Shown one piece after another: positions 19,558-29,600 of a DNA stretch of 64,000 nt (position 1 is its first letter; the number at the start of each line of letters is the position of its first letter). The notes beneath the pieces are model-generated. The model saw nothing but the letters and a program-made list of their open reading frames with translations, made no database searches and was not told the DNA's origin. This DNA comes from Anaerolineae bacterium. GTDB lineage: Bacteria; Chloroflexota; Anaerolineae; 4572-78; J111. Location of the stretch: assembly GCA_023382535.1 (NCBI GenBank), contig JAHDWA010000029.1, forward strand, positions 1-64,000, written 5' to 3'. A program made the position numbers and the translations under genes.

Positions 19558-19610
19558 CCGAACTCTTTTCGTCAAATTAAATCTTTGTCATTTATTATTC
19601 CGGAAAAGTG

Positions 19611-20201
19611 ATGGAAAGACGAATAATATTTTTCATAATTCTGGCTATAGCGGTTATGGTTATTCTCATCCTGTATTTAGGGGTCTATCTTGTTCCTGAG
19701 GCTGTTAATAGTGAGATAAAAGAGCTAAAAGAAAATATTGGTACCCTTCAGAATGAAGTAACGCAGGTAGCCGAGCGGACTGGCGTTACAGCCACTTCGA
19801 TGACAAACGACTATACGTCACTCGCAAATAGGACCGCTGTTATCTCTAAAGAAGCAACAGCAATGGCTGATAGCTTTAACTCTTTGGCCGCTACAGCAAC
19901 GATTATGGCGGCTACTACAACCGCACAAGCGCCTGTAACACGTAAGGTAAAGGAAGGCGAGTCGGTTGATTTATTCGATCAGGAGTTGAGTGTTACCCTG
20001 GAGGGATACAGTTGTCCTGTTGTTTGTTCAAGTGTTACGTTTTCTGTCAGGAGCTTAAAATCAGCCCGTCAAACGTTTGAGGGGATTTACCTTGATGAAG
20101 CAGTCTTCTATAAAGGTAAGAACAGGTACACGATTCTCGTGAGCGATATATCAGAGGATGAGGGCACATTGGTCGTTGAGTTTGTAGTTTCAATTTCATA
20201 G
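19611..20201 (+). CDS. Membrane-anchored coiled-coil protein, unknown
   Basis: About 196 residues. One N-terminal hydrophobic helix (residues about 4-27) is followed by a heptad-like stretch (EIKELKENIGTLQNEVTQV) and a Thr/Ala/Ser-rich segment. A C-terminal beta-rich domain of about 80 residues carries two cysteines (SCPVVCSS). Topology suggests a single-pass protein with the beta domain outside or in the envelope. I do not recognise a family. It is noticeably AT-richer than the flanking helicase, as is the next gene, which suggests later insertion into the island. Confidence 0.65.
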   Translation: MERRIIFFIILAIAVMVILILYLGVYLVPEAVNSEIKELKENIGTLQNEVTQVAERTGVTATSMTNDYTSLANRTAVISKEATAMADSFNSLAATATIMAATTTAQAPVTRKVKEGESVDLFDQELSVTLEGYSCPVVCSSVTFSVRSLKSARQTFEGIYLDEAVFYKGKNRYTILVSDISEDEGTLVVEFVVSIS

Positions 20202-20271
20202 GCAGACAAAAATTTATCTGTCTTCATGATAATCGTTATGCTGCGTAACTCCGTGGAAAGGAAAACTTACT

Positions 20272-21495
20272 ATGTCTGAGTCACTTTTAGGCTTAACCAT
20301 TACAAGAGCTATTCCTCCAGAAGTTCTAATGGGGCTTATGACTGGGCAGTATAAACTATATGGTGGAGTCATTCGCTGGGCAAACGGCACAGAGTATGCG
20401 GGGCAAATAGTGCGCCATCTTGTGCCTGTAGCTGGATCAACCCTGGGTGCATCTTTATTCGCCCCTGTTCCTGGGGTATTAGAAGCAGTCAATACCTATC
20501 AATTGCATAAATTAACAGGACAGGTAAATGCCCTTTCTGCAACCACCCAGCAAGTTCTACAAATAGCAACTGGCACAATGATTTTGTCTGGTTTAAATCT
20601 AGCGGTAAGCGCTGTTGGTTTTGCAGTCCTTAATGATAAACTCAAAATCTTGGATGGTAAACTAAACGAGCTCCAAAAAGAAGTTAAGGCAATCCGTGCT
20701 CTACTGGAGCTTGAAGAACGGGCGAGACTAGGAGCGGCTTTACGTGACTTGCTCAATATTGTTAATGTCAAAAATCCAGATAATCGTCATACGATGCTGT
20801 TTAACTCAAAAAATGTACTGGCCCCGATTAGTCTCAAATATAAGGAGTTATTAGCTAGAGCAGAAACCATAGAAACAGCAATGGCTTACGAAGAATACTT
20901 TTGCCTGACCTCCCTGGCCCATGCGCGTTGCTTGGCTGAATTAGGAATGCTGGAGATGGCCCATCGGGATTTGGACGAAGCAAATAATTTTTGGAAAGAG
21001 CAGGCACGACGCATAGCCAATGAGTTTTTGTTAGGCAAATATCCGGAGCGATTTTTGTTTAGTGATTTTGCTCAGGATGTGCCCGTTTCTATATTGGTTG
21101 AATGGCTAGACTTCATCCGAAGCGAAGAAAAGGGATATGCCTGGATTGATGAATTAAGAAGCAAGACTAGCCCTTGGTACGCTGACGATGATTACAATGA
21201 GGTTAGTAAAGGAGCGGCCAAGGTTACCTCTTCGCTGTGGGGGGTCGTTTCCAGATACAGTGGTAGCGCTAAAACTAGAGATTTGGACAGAGAAAGAGAA
21301 ATGATTATTCCTTCATTTCAAAAACTTGTCGCCCGAAACAAAGTTTTAGAAGGATATATCACCCAATACAAGTTGTTGGAGGAGCATAACGTAACACCTT
21401 CCGAGTTTGAAGGTAAGATGGCTTTACTTGCACCAGAAGTAGCCGTGGATGGATATATTATCTTACAGCCTGCCCAAAGCGAGGTAAATGGCTAA
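20272..21495 (+). CDS. Hypothetical protein with hydrophobic core and coiled coil
   Basis: 407 residues, not recognised. Residues about 60-125 include two glycine/alanine-rich hydrophobic stretches (LVPVAGSTLGASLFAPVPG; MILSGLNLAVSAVGFAVL). A coiled coil follows (KLKILDGKLNELQKEVKAI), then a long helical domain. The layout of a hydrophobic hairpin followed by a helical bundle recalls pore-forming or membrane-inserting effectors, but that is a guess from pattern only. It is AT-rich like the gene before it. A GGAAAGG ribosome-binding site precedes the ATG. Confidence 0.65.
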   Translation: MSESLLGLTITRAIPPEVLMGLMTGQYKLYGGVIRWANGTEYAGQIVRHLVPVAGSTLGASLFAPVPGVLEAVNTYQLHKLTGQVNALSATTQQVLQIATGTMILSGLNLAVSAVGFAVLNDKLKILDGKLNELQKEVKAIRALLELEERARLGAALRDLLNIVNVKNPDNRHTMLFNSKNVLAPISLKYKELLARAETIETAMAYEEYFCLTSLAHARCLAELGMLEMAHRDLDEANNFWKEQARRIANEFLLGKYPERFLFSDFAQDVPVSILVEWLDFIRSEEKGYAWIDELRSKTSPWYADDDYNEVSKGAAKVTSSLWGVVSRYSGSAKTRDLDREREMIIPSFQKLVARNKVLEGYITQYKLLEEHNVTPSEFEGKMALLAPEVAVDGYIILQPAQSEVNG

Positions 21496-21515
21496 GCGTT
21501 GAAAAGACAAGGGTA

Positions 21516-22166
21516 ATGAGCCAACACTACACCTGTATTGACTGCGGTCGGGGCTTCACCCTGAGCCATGAAGAACAGCGTTGGTACCAGGAGAAAGGCT
21601 GGCCGCTACCCAAACGCTGCGAGGATTGCCGCAGCCAGCGCCGGCGCGAACGCGACTCCGGCAATATGGGTTTTTCGGGATCACCCTCTCGGCCAGAGAC
21701 CAGCTCCCGCCGCTGGCCAGCCGACTTTTCCGACCAGAGTACGGCCCACAAGTCGAGCCAGCCGCGATCCGGATCAAAGCGCTCGCTCAACTGGTGGACC
21801 AATCCCTATGCCCGGTTTGGCCTGATCAGTCTGGCCGTTGTCCTATTGGCCGGAGCGGCGGCGCTGTGGACCGGTCTGCCCTGGTGGTTGGTGTTAATTG
21901 TCGTTGTCGTGGCCGTCAACGGGATTACCCTGGCCCTGTACCGCTATGATAAAGCCATTGCCGGCGGTGAATCCATCCGCGTGCCTGAAACGATTCTGCT
22001 GGCATTGGCCTTTTTTGGCGGCAGCCCGGCGGCCTATTTTGCCCTTTACCACTTCCGGGAACGCCACAAGGTTCAAAAAATGTCCTTTATCCTGCCTTTT
22101 TGGCTGATTGTGACCGGACAGATTTTGACTCTGTGCATCCTGCCCTTCTGGCTTGGTTGGGTTTAG
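21516..22166 (+). CDS. Zinc-ribbon plus DUF1294 membrane protein
   Basis: 216 residues. The N-terminus has a treble-clef-like zinc motif (CIDCGRGF ... CEDCRSQRRRERD). After a Ser/Arg-rich linker there are four hydrophobic helices with the DUF1294 signature: LYRYDKAIA, RVPE, the FFGG-SPAAYFAL stretch and a HK near the fourth helix. DUF1294 proteins are small membrane proteins of unknown function, occasionally fused to nucleic-acid-binding domains. It sits between the unknown gene and a nuclease-like gene in the defence island. Confidence 0.8.
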   Translation: MSQHYTCIDCGRGFTLSHEEQRWYQEKGWPLPKRCEDCRSQRRRERDSGNMGFSGSPSRPETSSRRWPADFSDQSTAHKSSQPRSGSKRSLNWWTNPYARFGLISLAVVLLAGAAALWTGLPWWLVLIVVVVAVNGITLALYRYDKAIAGGESIRVPETILLALAFFGGSPAAYFALYHFRERHKVQKMSFILPFWLIVTGQILTLCILPFWLGWV

Positions 22167-22199
22167 AATTTCTCTCATCAAGGAAAGGATAATTTTTCA

Positions 22200-22916
22200 A
22201 TGAAATGGAAAACTGTGCGCAATGCAGGTTATATCGCCAGTGAGGCTACTTTACCTCGAAACCGGCCTAATGCGGCAGCGGCTGAATTCCTGGAGGGAGT
22301 CGTCGAGGAATTTGCTCGCGCTTCGCGCCGGTATTTTGAATTGGCCAACGAACTCCCCTTCATCTACCGTGAACGCCAGACCCATTCAGTGCTGCTACCG
22401 GCTGTTGCCAAGGTCGCTGATGCAGTTTTGGTTGAAACACCGGTTACTCGGAGAGTCAACCGTCAGGATAGCTACGGCTGGGTTGACTACTGGGCCTGTT
22501 TTCAAGATGTTGATTTCTTTATTGAAGTTAAACATCGCTGGCATGCAGTCAGGGCTAATAAAGTCAACACGGACACCCACAATGGCTGGCAGGACCTGAC
22601 CGACCAGCTCGATTCGTTGCCCCCTGGAGCAAAAGAATACACGTTATCAAAACATCCGTTGACGATAGCTTTGCTAATTGTCCCTTGTTTCCAGAGTTCT
22701 CAAGATGAGGCTAAACTCCAACCCCACGACCGGCTCACAACGACTGAGATCTACGACTTGATCCGGGGCGAACTTGACGGGCCCAAGCCAAATTGGAGCA
22801 GTATTTGGCATCTCCATCAGGACCTTCAGATACCCTATTCCTACGATGACTGGTCCGAATTATATCCCTGCGTAGTGTTCATGGCCTGTGTTTCGACGCT
22901 GAAGCAAGAGGAATAA
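22200..22916 (+). CDS. Putative PD-(D/E)xK-like nuclease, unknown family
   Basis: 238 residues. The segment around residues 90-118 (WVDYWACFQDVDFFIEVKHRW) has the acidic-x(n)-E-x-K arrangement of PD-(D/E)xK nucleases, with a hydrophobic strand before E-V-K. No other domain is recognised. Placed 49 bases before the DUF1156 methylase, it could be the restriction subunit of a modification system or a DNA-processing partner. That is inference from motif and neighbourhood. Confidence 0.55.
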   Translation: MKWKTVRNAGYIASEATLPRNRPNAAAAEFLEGVVEEFARASRRYFELANELPFIYRERQTHSVLLPAVAKVADAVLVETPVTRRVNRQDSYGWVDYWACFQDVDFFIEVKHRWHAVRANKVNTDTHNGWQDLTDQLDSLPPGAKEYTLSKHPLTIALLIVPCFQSSQDEAKLQPHDRLTTTEIYDLIRGELDGPKPNWSSIWHLHQDLQIPYSYDDWSELYPCVVFMACVSTLKQEE

Positions 22917-22965
22917 TCAGGCCCCAGTCGTAAATCCAAAATCTAAAATCGTAAATGGAACTTTT

Positions 22966-25779
22966 ATGACCTATCGCAAAAAACTCATCGAAGTCGCCCT
23001 GCCGCTGGAAGCTATCAACGAAGCCAGCGCCCGCGAGAAATCCATCCGGCACGGCCACCCCAGCACCCTGCACCTGTGGTGGGCGCGGCGACCCCTGGCC
23101 GCCTGCCGAGCCGTCATCTTCGCTTCGCTGGTGGACGACCCCGACGACCCCGCCGCGCCGCCCGACTTCGTAGCCGCCTGCCGCAAGCTGCCCAAGGGCA
23201 AAAACGCGATTGCCAACGACACCCCCCGCCAGCGCCTCTTCGACTTCATCGAGCTGCTGGTGCAGTGGGAAAGCACCACCGACGAAAAGGTGCTGACCAC
23301 CGCCCGCGATCTGATCCGCCTGGCGACCAATGGCAATCCCCCGCCGCTGCTCGACCCCTTTGCCGGGGGCGGCTCGATTCCCCTGGAAGCGCAGCGACTC
23401 GGCTTAGAGGCCCACGCCAGCGACCTCAACCCCGTAGCGGTGATAATCAACAAAGCCTTGATTGAAATCCCACCCAAATTTGCTAACCAGTCACCGGTAA
23501 ACCCCCGCGACCGGCGGGGTACCGCCGGTACGGGCGGCTGGAAGGGAGCCGCTGGCCTGGCTGCCGATGTACGCTACTATGGCGAGTGGATGCGCGAGTG
23601 GGCATGGGAACGGATTGGTAACCTGTATCCAGACTATAATGGTGAGACCGTGATCGCCTGGCTGTGGGCGCGGACGGTCAAGTGCCCGAATCCAGCTTGT
23701 GGGACTCATATACCTTTAGTTCGTGATTTTCACTTAAGTAAGAAAGTAGGACGAAAAACTTGGGTAGAACTAAAAGTGAATCCCCACAACCGATCAATGT
23801 CATTTGTAATTCGAAAAGAAGAGGGTACAGCCCCAGAAGGAACTGTAAATCGCCAAGGAATAATTTGTCCAGCCTGTCAAACACCCGTTCCATTTGATTA
23901 CGTACGTGCAGAAGGTAAAGCTGGTCAAATGGGTAATCAATTATTGGCTATTGCAACAGAAGGCCGTGATTACCGTAAATACTATACCTCTAATCCAGAA
24001 CACGAATTAGCCGCTAAGGTAGAGATTCCAGAGAATACACCCAAAACAGAATTGCCCGAACAGGCCTTGGGATTTAGGGTTCAGCTTTATGGTATGAATA
24101 GGCATCAGGATCTGTTTTCTCCGCGTCAACTAGTTGCACTTACAACTTTTGTTGATTTAGTAAAAGAAGTACGAAAGAGAATACAAGCCGATGCGATAGA
24201 GGCAGGCTTACTAAATGACAATAGTGCTGTGGCTGATGTAGAAAAGTCAGCAAAGGCGTATGCAGAAGCAGTAAGTGTGTATCTTTCATGTGCCGTTGAT
24301 CGAAGCTCAATGTTTTGGGGATCTCTATCCTTTTGGAGTAGTCATCCAAAAGATGAACTGGTGAAAATGGTATTTGCGAGACAAGCTCTAGCAATGGTAT
24401 GGGACTTTGCAGAAGCGAATCCATTCAGTAATTCAGGGGGAAATTGGTTAGGAAATATAGATTTTATTGCCAAGGCAATTGAATTTATTCAGCCAACTCA
24501 AATTCGAGGAATCGCTAAGCAGACTGACGCTGCCAATATACAAGAGACAACTCCGCATATAATTTCTACAGATCCTCCCTATTACGATAATATTGGTTAT
24601 GCAGATCTCTCCGATTATTTTTATATTTGGATGCGTTTAAGTTTGCGAGAAGTTTATCCTGAGATATTTGGTACCCTTTTAGTTCCGAAAACCCAAGAGT
24701 TGATAGCAACTCCTTTCCGTTTTAATGGGGATAAAAATGCAGCAAATCGTCACTTTGAAGAAGGATTAGAAAAAGTCTTTACAAATGTGTCACGTTTAGC
24801 GGCATTAGGTTATCCTGTTACTGTTTTCTACGCTTTCAAACAAGCTGAAGAAAATAACGAAAAAAGAAATGGAAATGCACAAGTAATCAGCAGTACTGGC
24901 TGGGAAACTATGCTGCAAGGCCTGATAAAATCAGGGTTTACTATCAACGGTACTTGGCCTGTTCGGACTGAGTCCACCGCAAATATAAAGAAAAGTGTAA
25001 ACGCCCTTGCCTCCTCCATTGTCCTCGTCTGCCGCCCCCGTCCCGAAAACGCACCCGTCACCTCGCGGCGAGACTTTGTCAACTCCCTGCGGCGCGAACT
25101 CCCCGCTGCCCTGCGCGAGATGCAGTCGGGTAACATTGCCCCGGTGGACCTGGCCCAGGCCAGCATCGGGCCGGGCATGGCCGTTTACAGCCGATACAGC
25201 AAAGTGTTGGAGCCGGACGGCCAGCGCTTGAGCGTGCGCACTGCCTTGCAGCTTATCAACCACGAACTGGATAATTACCTGGCCGAGCAGGAAGGCGAGA
25301 TGGATCAGGACTCCCGCTTTGCTGTGGCTTGGTTTGAGCAGTTCGGTTTCAAGGCCGGCGGTTTCGGCCAGGCGGATGTGCTGGCCCGGGCCAAAAACAC
25401 CAGCGTGGATGGCCTGGCCAACGCCGGGCTGCTGGAATCGGGTGCGGGTAAGGTCCGCCTCTACCACTGGTCGGAGCTGGAGCCGGGCTGGGACCCGGCC
25501 ACGGATCGCCGCCTGACCGCCTGGGAAGCCGCCCACCACCTGATCGAGCGGCTCAACACCTACGGTGAAGAAGGCGCGGCCCGGCTGCTGGCTAAGTTGT
25601 CGCCGGATATGGCGGCCGAGGCCCGCCAGTTGGCCTATCGCCTCTACAGCATCTGCGAGCGCAAAGGCTGGGCCGATCACGCCCGCGATTACAACGCCCT
25701 GGTCATCTCCTGGGGGGCCAGCCAGGAGCAGGCTGCCCAGTTTAGGGAGCAGTATCAGCAAGGGCGGTTATTCGGCTAA
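22966..25779 (+). CDS. DUF1156-family adenine-specific DNA methylase (COG1743 type)
   Basis: 937 residues. The N-terminal DUF1156 block (KKLIEVALPLEAINEAS, LHLWWARRPLAACRAVIFASL) is characteristic. SAM-binding motif I is LLDPFAGGGSIPLEAQRLG (about 129). The catalytic motif is TDPPYYDNIGY (about 535). Zinc-ribbon cysteines occur at CPNPAC (about 240) and CPAC. These proteins are predicted N6-adenine methylases and recur next to DUF499 ATPases and SNF2 helicases. Striking here: codons from about 23690 to 25000 are AT-rich, while both ends are strongly GC-rich, so the centre seems to have been replaced by recombination although the frame is intact. Confidence 0.88.
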   Translation: MTYRKKLIEVALPLEAINEASAREKSIRHGHPSTLHLWWARRPLAACRAVIFASLVDDPDDPAAPPDFVAACRKLPKGKNAIANDTPRQRLFDFIELLVQWESTTDEKVLTTARDLIRLATNGNPPPLLDPFAGGGSIPLEAQRLGLEAHASDLNPVAVIINKALIEIPPKFANQSPVNPRDRRGTAGTGGWKGAAGLAADVRYYGEWMREWAWERIGNLYPDYNGETVIAWLWARTVKCPNPACGTHIPLVRDFHLSKKVGRKTWVELKVNPHNRSMSFVIRKEEGTAPEGTVNRQGIICPACQTPVPFDYVRAEGKAGQMGNQLLAIATEGRDYRKYYTSNPEHELAAKVEIPENTPKTELPEQALGFRVQLYGMNRHQDLFSPRQLVALTTFVDLVKEVRKRIQADAIEAGLLNDNSAVADVEKSAKAYAEAVSVYLSCAVDRSSMFWGSLSFWSSHPKDELVKMVFARQALAMVWDFAEANPFSNSGGNWLGNIDFIAKAIEFIQPTQIRGIAKQTDAANIQETTPHIISTDPPYYDNIGYADLSDYFYIWMRLSLREVYPEIFGTLLVPKTQELIATPFRFNGDKNAANRHFEEGLEKVFTNVSRLAALGYPVTVFYAFKQAEENNEKRNGNAQVISSTGWETMLQGLIKSGFTINGTWPVRTESTANIKKSVNALASSIVLVCRPRPENAPVTSRRDFVNSLRRELPAALREMQSGNIAPVDLAQASIGPGMAVYSRYSKVLEPDGQRLSVRTALQLINHELDNYLAEQEGEMDQDSRFAVAWFEQFGFKAGGFGQADVLARAKNTSVDGLANAGLLESGAGKVRLYHWSELEPGWDPATDRRLTAWEAAHHLIERLNTYGEEGAARLLAKLSPDMAAEARQLAYRLYSICERKGWADHARDYNALVISWGASQEQAAQFREQYQQGRLFG

Positions 25780-25780
25780 T

Positions 25781-25866
25781 GTCATTGCGAGGGAGCGCAG
25801 CGACCGAAGCAATCCCCGGCTACGGATACGGAGATTGCTTCGCCCCTAAGGGCGGCTCGCAATGAC
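25781..25866. repeat. Palindromic interspersed repeat, copy 1 of 6
   Basis: The 86-bp unit runs from GTCATTGCGAG to the inverted CTCGCAATGAC and has a second inner inverted pair, GAAGCAATC / GATTGCTTC. It can fold as one long hairpin. Copies lie at 25781, 25875, 25969, 26063, 26461 and 26547. Confidence 0.9.
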
Positions 25867-25874
25867 AGTGGCAT

Positions 25875-25960
25875 GTCACTGCGAGGGAGCACAGCGACCG
25901 AAGCAATCCCCAGCTACGGATACGGAGACTGCTTCGCCCCTAAGGGCGGCTCGCAATGAC
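25875..25960. repeat. Palindromic interspersed repeat, copy 2
   Basis: 86 bp, almost identical to copy 3. Its left arm reads GTCACTGCGAG, so the terminal pairing has one mismatch. An 8-bp linker separates it from copy 1. Confidence 0.9.
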
Positions 25961-25968
25961 AGTGGCAT

Positions 25969-26054
25969 GTCACTGCGAGGGAGCACAGCGACCGAAGCAA
26001 TCCCCAGCTACGGATACGGAGACTGCTTCGCCCCTAAGGGCGGCTCGCAATGAC
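25969..26054. repeat. Palindromic interspersed repeat, copy 3
   Basis: 86 bp, separated from copy 2 by the same 8-bp linker, so copies 1 to 3 are a tandem array with a 94-bp period. Confidence 0.9.
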
Positions 26055-26062
26055 AGTGGCAT

Positions 26063-26138
26063 GTCACTGCGAGGGCACAGCCCGAAGCAATCCCCGGCTA
26101 CGGACGCGGAGACTGCTTCGCCTATGGCTCGCAGTGAC
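26063..26138. repeat. Palindromic interspersed repeat, copy 4 (shorter)
   Basis: A 76-bp variant in which the AGCGCAGCGACC arm is shortened. It is followed by an orphan right half (GGCTCGCAATGAC) ending at 26155, just before the GIY-YIG gene. Confidence 0.85.
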
Positions 26139-26168
26139 GCTTGGCTCGCAATGACAAGGATAGCACTC

Positions 26169-26456
26169 GTGAGCAAACAATACTACGTCTACATCATGAC
26201 CAACAAATACCACACCGTCCTCTACACGGGTGTAACCAACGATCTAAAACGACGAGCTTACGAACATAAAACCGGGTCAGGGGGCGGCTTCACCAGCCGA
26301 TACAATGTCACCAAGTTGGTTTATTATGAAGTGGGCCAGGATGTGAACTCAGCTATTGCTAGAGAGAAGCAAATCAAAGCAGGTTCAAGGCAGAAGAAGA
26401 TTGACTTGATTAACGGAATGAATGGTGAGTGGAAAGATTTGTATGAAACGCTGTGA
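26169..26456 (+). CDS. Small GIY-YIG family endonuclease
   Basis: 95 residues forming a complete single-domain GIY-YIG nuclease of the UvrC-N-like small type. KQYYVYIMTN and VLYTGVTNDLKRRAYEHK supply the two Tyr motifs and the conserved Arg; EKQIKAGSRQKKIDLIN carries the late Glu/Lys region. I start at the GTG at 26169, which gives the usual short leader; an in-frame ATG at 26151 lies in the repeat remnant. The gene is bracketed by palindromic repeats on both sides, which suggests it travels with them. Such proteins nick DNA; the target is unknown. Confidence 0.85.
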   Translation: MSKQYYVYIMTNKYHTVLYTGVTNDLKRRAYEHKTGSGGGFTSRYNVTKLVYYEVGQDVNSAIAREKQIKAGSRQKKIDLINGMNGEWKDLYETL

Positions 26457-26460
26457 ATCT

Positions 26461-26536
26461 GTCATTGCGAGGGCGTAGCCCGAAGCAATCCCTCAGGCCG
26501 GACGTGGGGATTGCTTCGCCTGCGGCTCGCAATGAC
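26461..26536. repeat. Palindromic interspersed repeat, copy 5
   Basis: A 76-bp copy beginning five bases after the GIY-YIG stop, with perfect terminal arms GTCATTGCGAG / CTCGCAATGAC. Confidence 0.88.
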
Positions 26537-26546
26537 CCCAACACAT

Positions 26547-26623
26547 GTCACTGCGAGGGCGTAGCCCGAAGCAGTCCCTGGTTACGGAGGAGGGAGATTG
26601 CTTCGCCTGCGGCTCGCAATGAC
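26547..26623. repeat. Palindromic interspersed repeat, copy 6
   Basis: A 77-bp copy ending 21 bases before the start of the DUF499 ATPase gene, immediately upstream of its ribosome-binding site. Confidence 0.88.
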
Positions 26624-26644
26624 GTATGGAATCAGGAGATAGAC

Positions 26645-29600
26645 ATGGCACTGAGTAACACCGAACGAGTCGGACGAGTTCTGGAAGCCTTGAAGGAGGG
26701 CCTGGGGCCGTTCATCCTGCGCGAATATCGCCAGGTCTACAAAAACCGCTATGTAGACATCATAGACACCACCCTGGGCACCGCCAGCCATCCGGAATTG
26801 CCTCTCGATGCCCGCTCCAATGATACTGCGCTCTTAAAGGCACTGGATACCCAGGGCTGCCTGAACCTGATGATCCGGCGCTGGAACGACGTCTTTCAGG
26901 ACAAATTGGGCCACACCGGCCGCTCCTACACCAGTGAGATGCTCGAAGCCCGCAACGCCTGGGCGCACCAGAGCGCCTTCGGCAACGACGAAGCCTACCG
27001 CATCGCTGACACCGCCGCCCGCCTGCTGAAAATGGTCAGTGCGGCCAAAGAAGCAGCAGTTGTCGAGGAAACTGGTAAGGAGCTGCTGCGGCTGCGTTTC
27101 GAGGCCGAGGCCAAGAAGGCGAAGAAAGATACCGGGCCGCTGGCCTTGACCCAAGTCACCACCCTGGCCGGCCTCAAACCCTGGCGCGAAGTGGTCCAGC
27201 CCCACCCCGACGTGGCCACTGGCCGCTACATCCAAGCCGAGTTTGCCGCCGACCTGTCACAGGTCGTGGCCGGAACCGCCGAGCCGGAATACCAGGACCC
27301 CGTAGAATTTTTCCGCCGCACCTATCTAACCGAAGGGCTGCTGAGCCTGTTGGTCACGGGCGTCAAGCGCCTGACTGCCCAGGGCGGCGACCCGGTTGTG
27401 CAGCTCCAAACCACTTTTGGCGGCGGTAAAACCCACAGCATGCTGGCCCTGTACCACCTGGCTGGCGGCAAAATTAAGCTAGCCGACTTCCCCGGCGGCG
27501 AGCGCATCGCCGCGGAGATCAATCACGCTGATCTGCCCGAAGCCAACATCGCTGTCCTGGTCGGCACCGCCCTCGATCCTGCCCGGCCGCGCCCATACCC
27601 GGAGGTCACCGTCCACACTCTGTGGGGCGAACTGGCCTACCAATTGGGAAAACTGCCCGGCTACAAACTGGTCGAGCAGGCCGACCGGAGCGGGGTCAGC
27701 CCCGGCTCCAACACCCTCAAAGAGCTGCTTTTCCAGTTTGGACCATGTTTGATCATCATTGACGAATTCGTGGCCTACGCCCGCAACCTGTACGGCGTGG
27801 AGCGGCTGCCGGCAGGCACCTTTGAGGCGATTATGACCTTTATGCAGTCGCTGACCGAGGCCGTCAAAGGCTCGCCGGAGGCGATGCTGCTCATCTCGCT
27901 GCCGGAGTCTGATATTGAGGTGGGTGGCCAGGCGGGCCGGGCCGCTCTGGAAACGCTGTCGCACATCGTCGGGCGGATTGAGTCCATCTGGAAGCCGGTC
28001 ACCGCCACCGAGAGCTTTGAAATTGTACGGCGGCGGCTCTTTGCCAGCGATATTGATTACGCCAGCCGCGATGTCGTGGTCAACGCCTTTGGCGACATGT
28101 ACCGCAACACCTCCGGCGAGTTCCCGGCTGGGGTGGCCGAGCGCGACTACCTGGAGCGGATGCGGGCCGCCTATCCCATCCATCCTGAGCTGTTTGATCG
28201 GCTCTACCAGGATTGGTCCACCCTGGAACGTTTCCAGCGCACCCGTGGCGTGCTGCGGCTGATGGCCGCCGTCATCCATCAACTCTGGACACGCGGCGAC
28301 CAATCGCTGCTGATCATGCCGGGTACGTTGCCCCTCGATACCACGCCGGTGCGCAACGAACTCCTGCGTTACCTGCCCGATACCTGGGCCGCTGTGTACG
28401 AAACGGACATAGATGGGTCTGACTCACGTCCCCTGGCGCTTGACGGCCAGGTGCCGGCTTTGGGCCGGTACAGCGCCGCCCGGCGGGTCGCCCGGACTAT
28501 CTTCGTCGGCAGCGCGCCTTCGGTGGCCGAGCAGCGGGTGCGAGGGCTGGAAGAAGTGCGGATTCGCTTTGGCTGCGCCCAGCCCGGCGAACCGGCGGCC
28601 GTCTTTGGCGACGCCCTACGCCGCTTGAGCGGGCAGCTCACCTACCTCTACACCGATGGCAGCCGCTACTGGTACGACTCCCGCCCTACGGTCAACAAGC
28701 TGGCCCGCGACCGCGCCCAGAGCTTTAGCGAGGACGAGCTTGACGCCCAGCTCGTCGAGCGGCTGCGCAAAGTCCCCAAGAACCGCGATTTCGCCGCCTT
28801 CCACGTCGCCCCACCCGAAACCTCGGATGTGCTGGACGAAGCCCGGGCCAGGGTGGTTGTGCTCCATCCCCGCGCCGTCCACAAGCGCAGCAACGGTGAG
28901 TCCAGCGCCGGCAAGGAGGCCCAGCGCTTCCTAGAGAGCCGGGGCAACGGCCAGCGCCTCTACAAAAATATGCTGCTCTTCATCGCTGCCGACGAAAATG
29001 ACGCCGAGGCGCTCCGGCTGGCCGTGCGCGACTTTCTGGCCTGGCGCTCCATTCACGAGGAGCGGGAAGAACTGAACCTGGATGCCCAGCAGCGCCGCCA
29101 GGTCGCCACCAGCCTGCAAAAAGCGGATGAGACGGTTGACTTGCGCTTGCGCTCGGCCTATAACTGGCTGCTGGTTCCGGTGCAGCCCGATCCCCTGGGC
29201 AAAATCGAGTTTCAGGCGAGCAAAATCAGCGGCGACGATAACTTTTACGACCGGGCTGCCCGGAAGCTGCGTAATGATGGTTTACTTATCTACGACTGGT
29301 CCCCCGACATCCTGCGGATGGAACTGGATCGCTACATCTGGAGCGCCGAGCGCGGCTGGGAAGTGCGGTTGAAGCAGCTTTGGGAATACCTGGCCCAATA
29401 CTGCTACCTGCCCCGCTTGTTCGACCAGGAGGTGCTGATTAAGGCAGTCAGAGATGGAGTGAGCCGCCTGGACGCTCCCTTTGCCTACGCCACCGGCAAA
29501 AACGAGCAAGGCTACCATACCGGGCTGGTTCTACGGCAATTGGGGCAGATCTACTTCGATGACAAAAGTCTCCTGGTCCATCCTGATCATGTGGCTGAGC

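Noticed and set aside
25781..26623. Regularly spaced repeats that could be taken for a CRISPR array
   Set aside because: The linkers between units are an identical 8 bp, not unique spacers. Units are long palindromes of varying length, and no cas gene is near.
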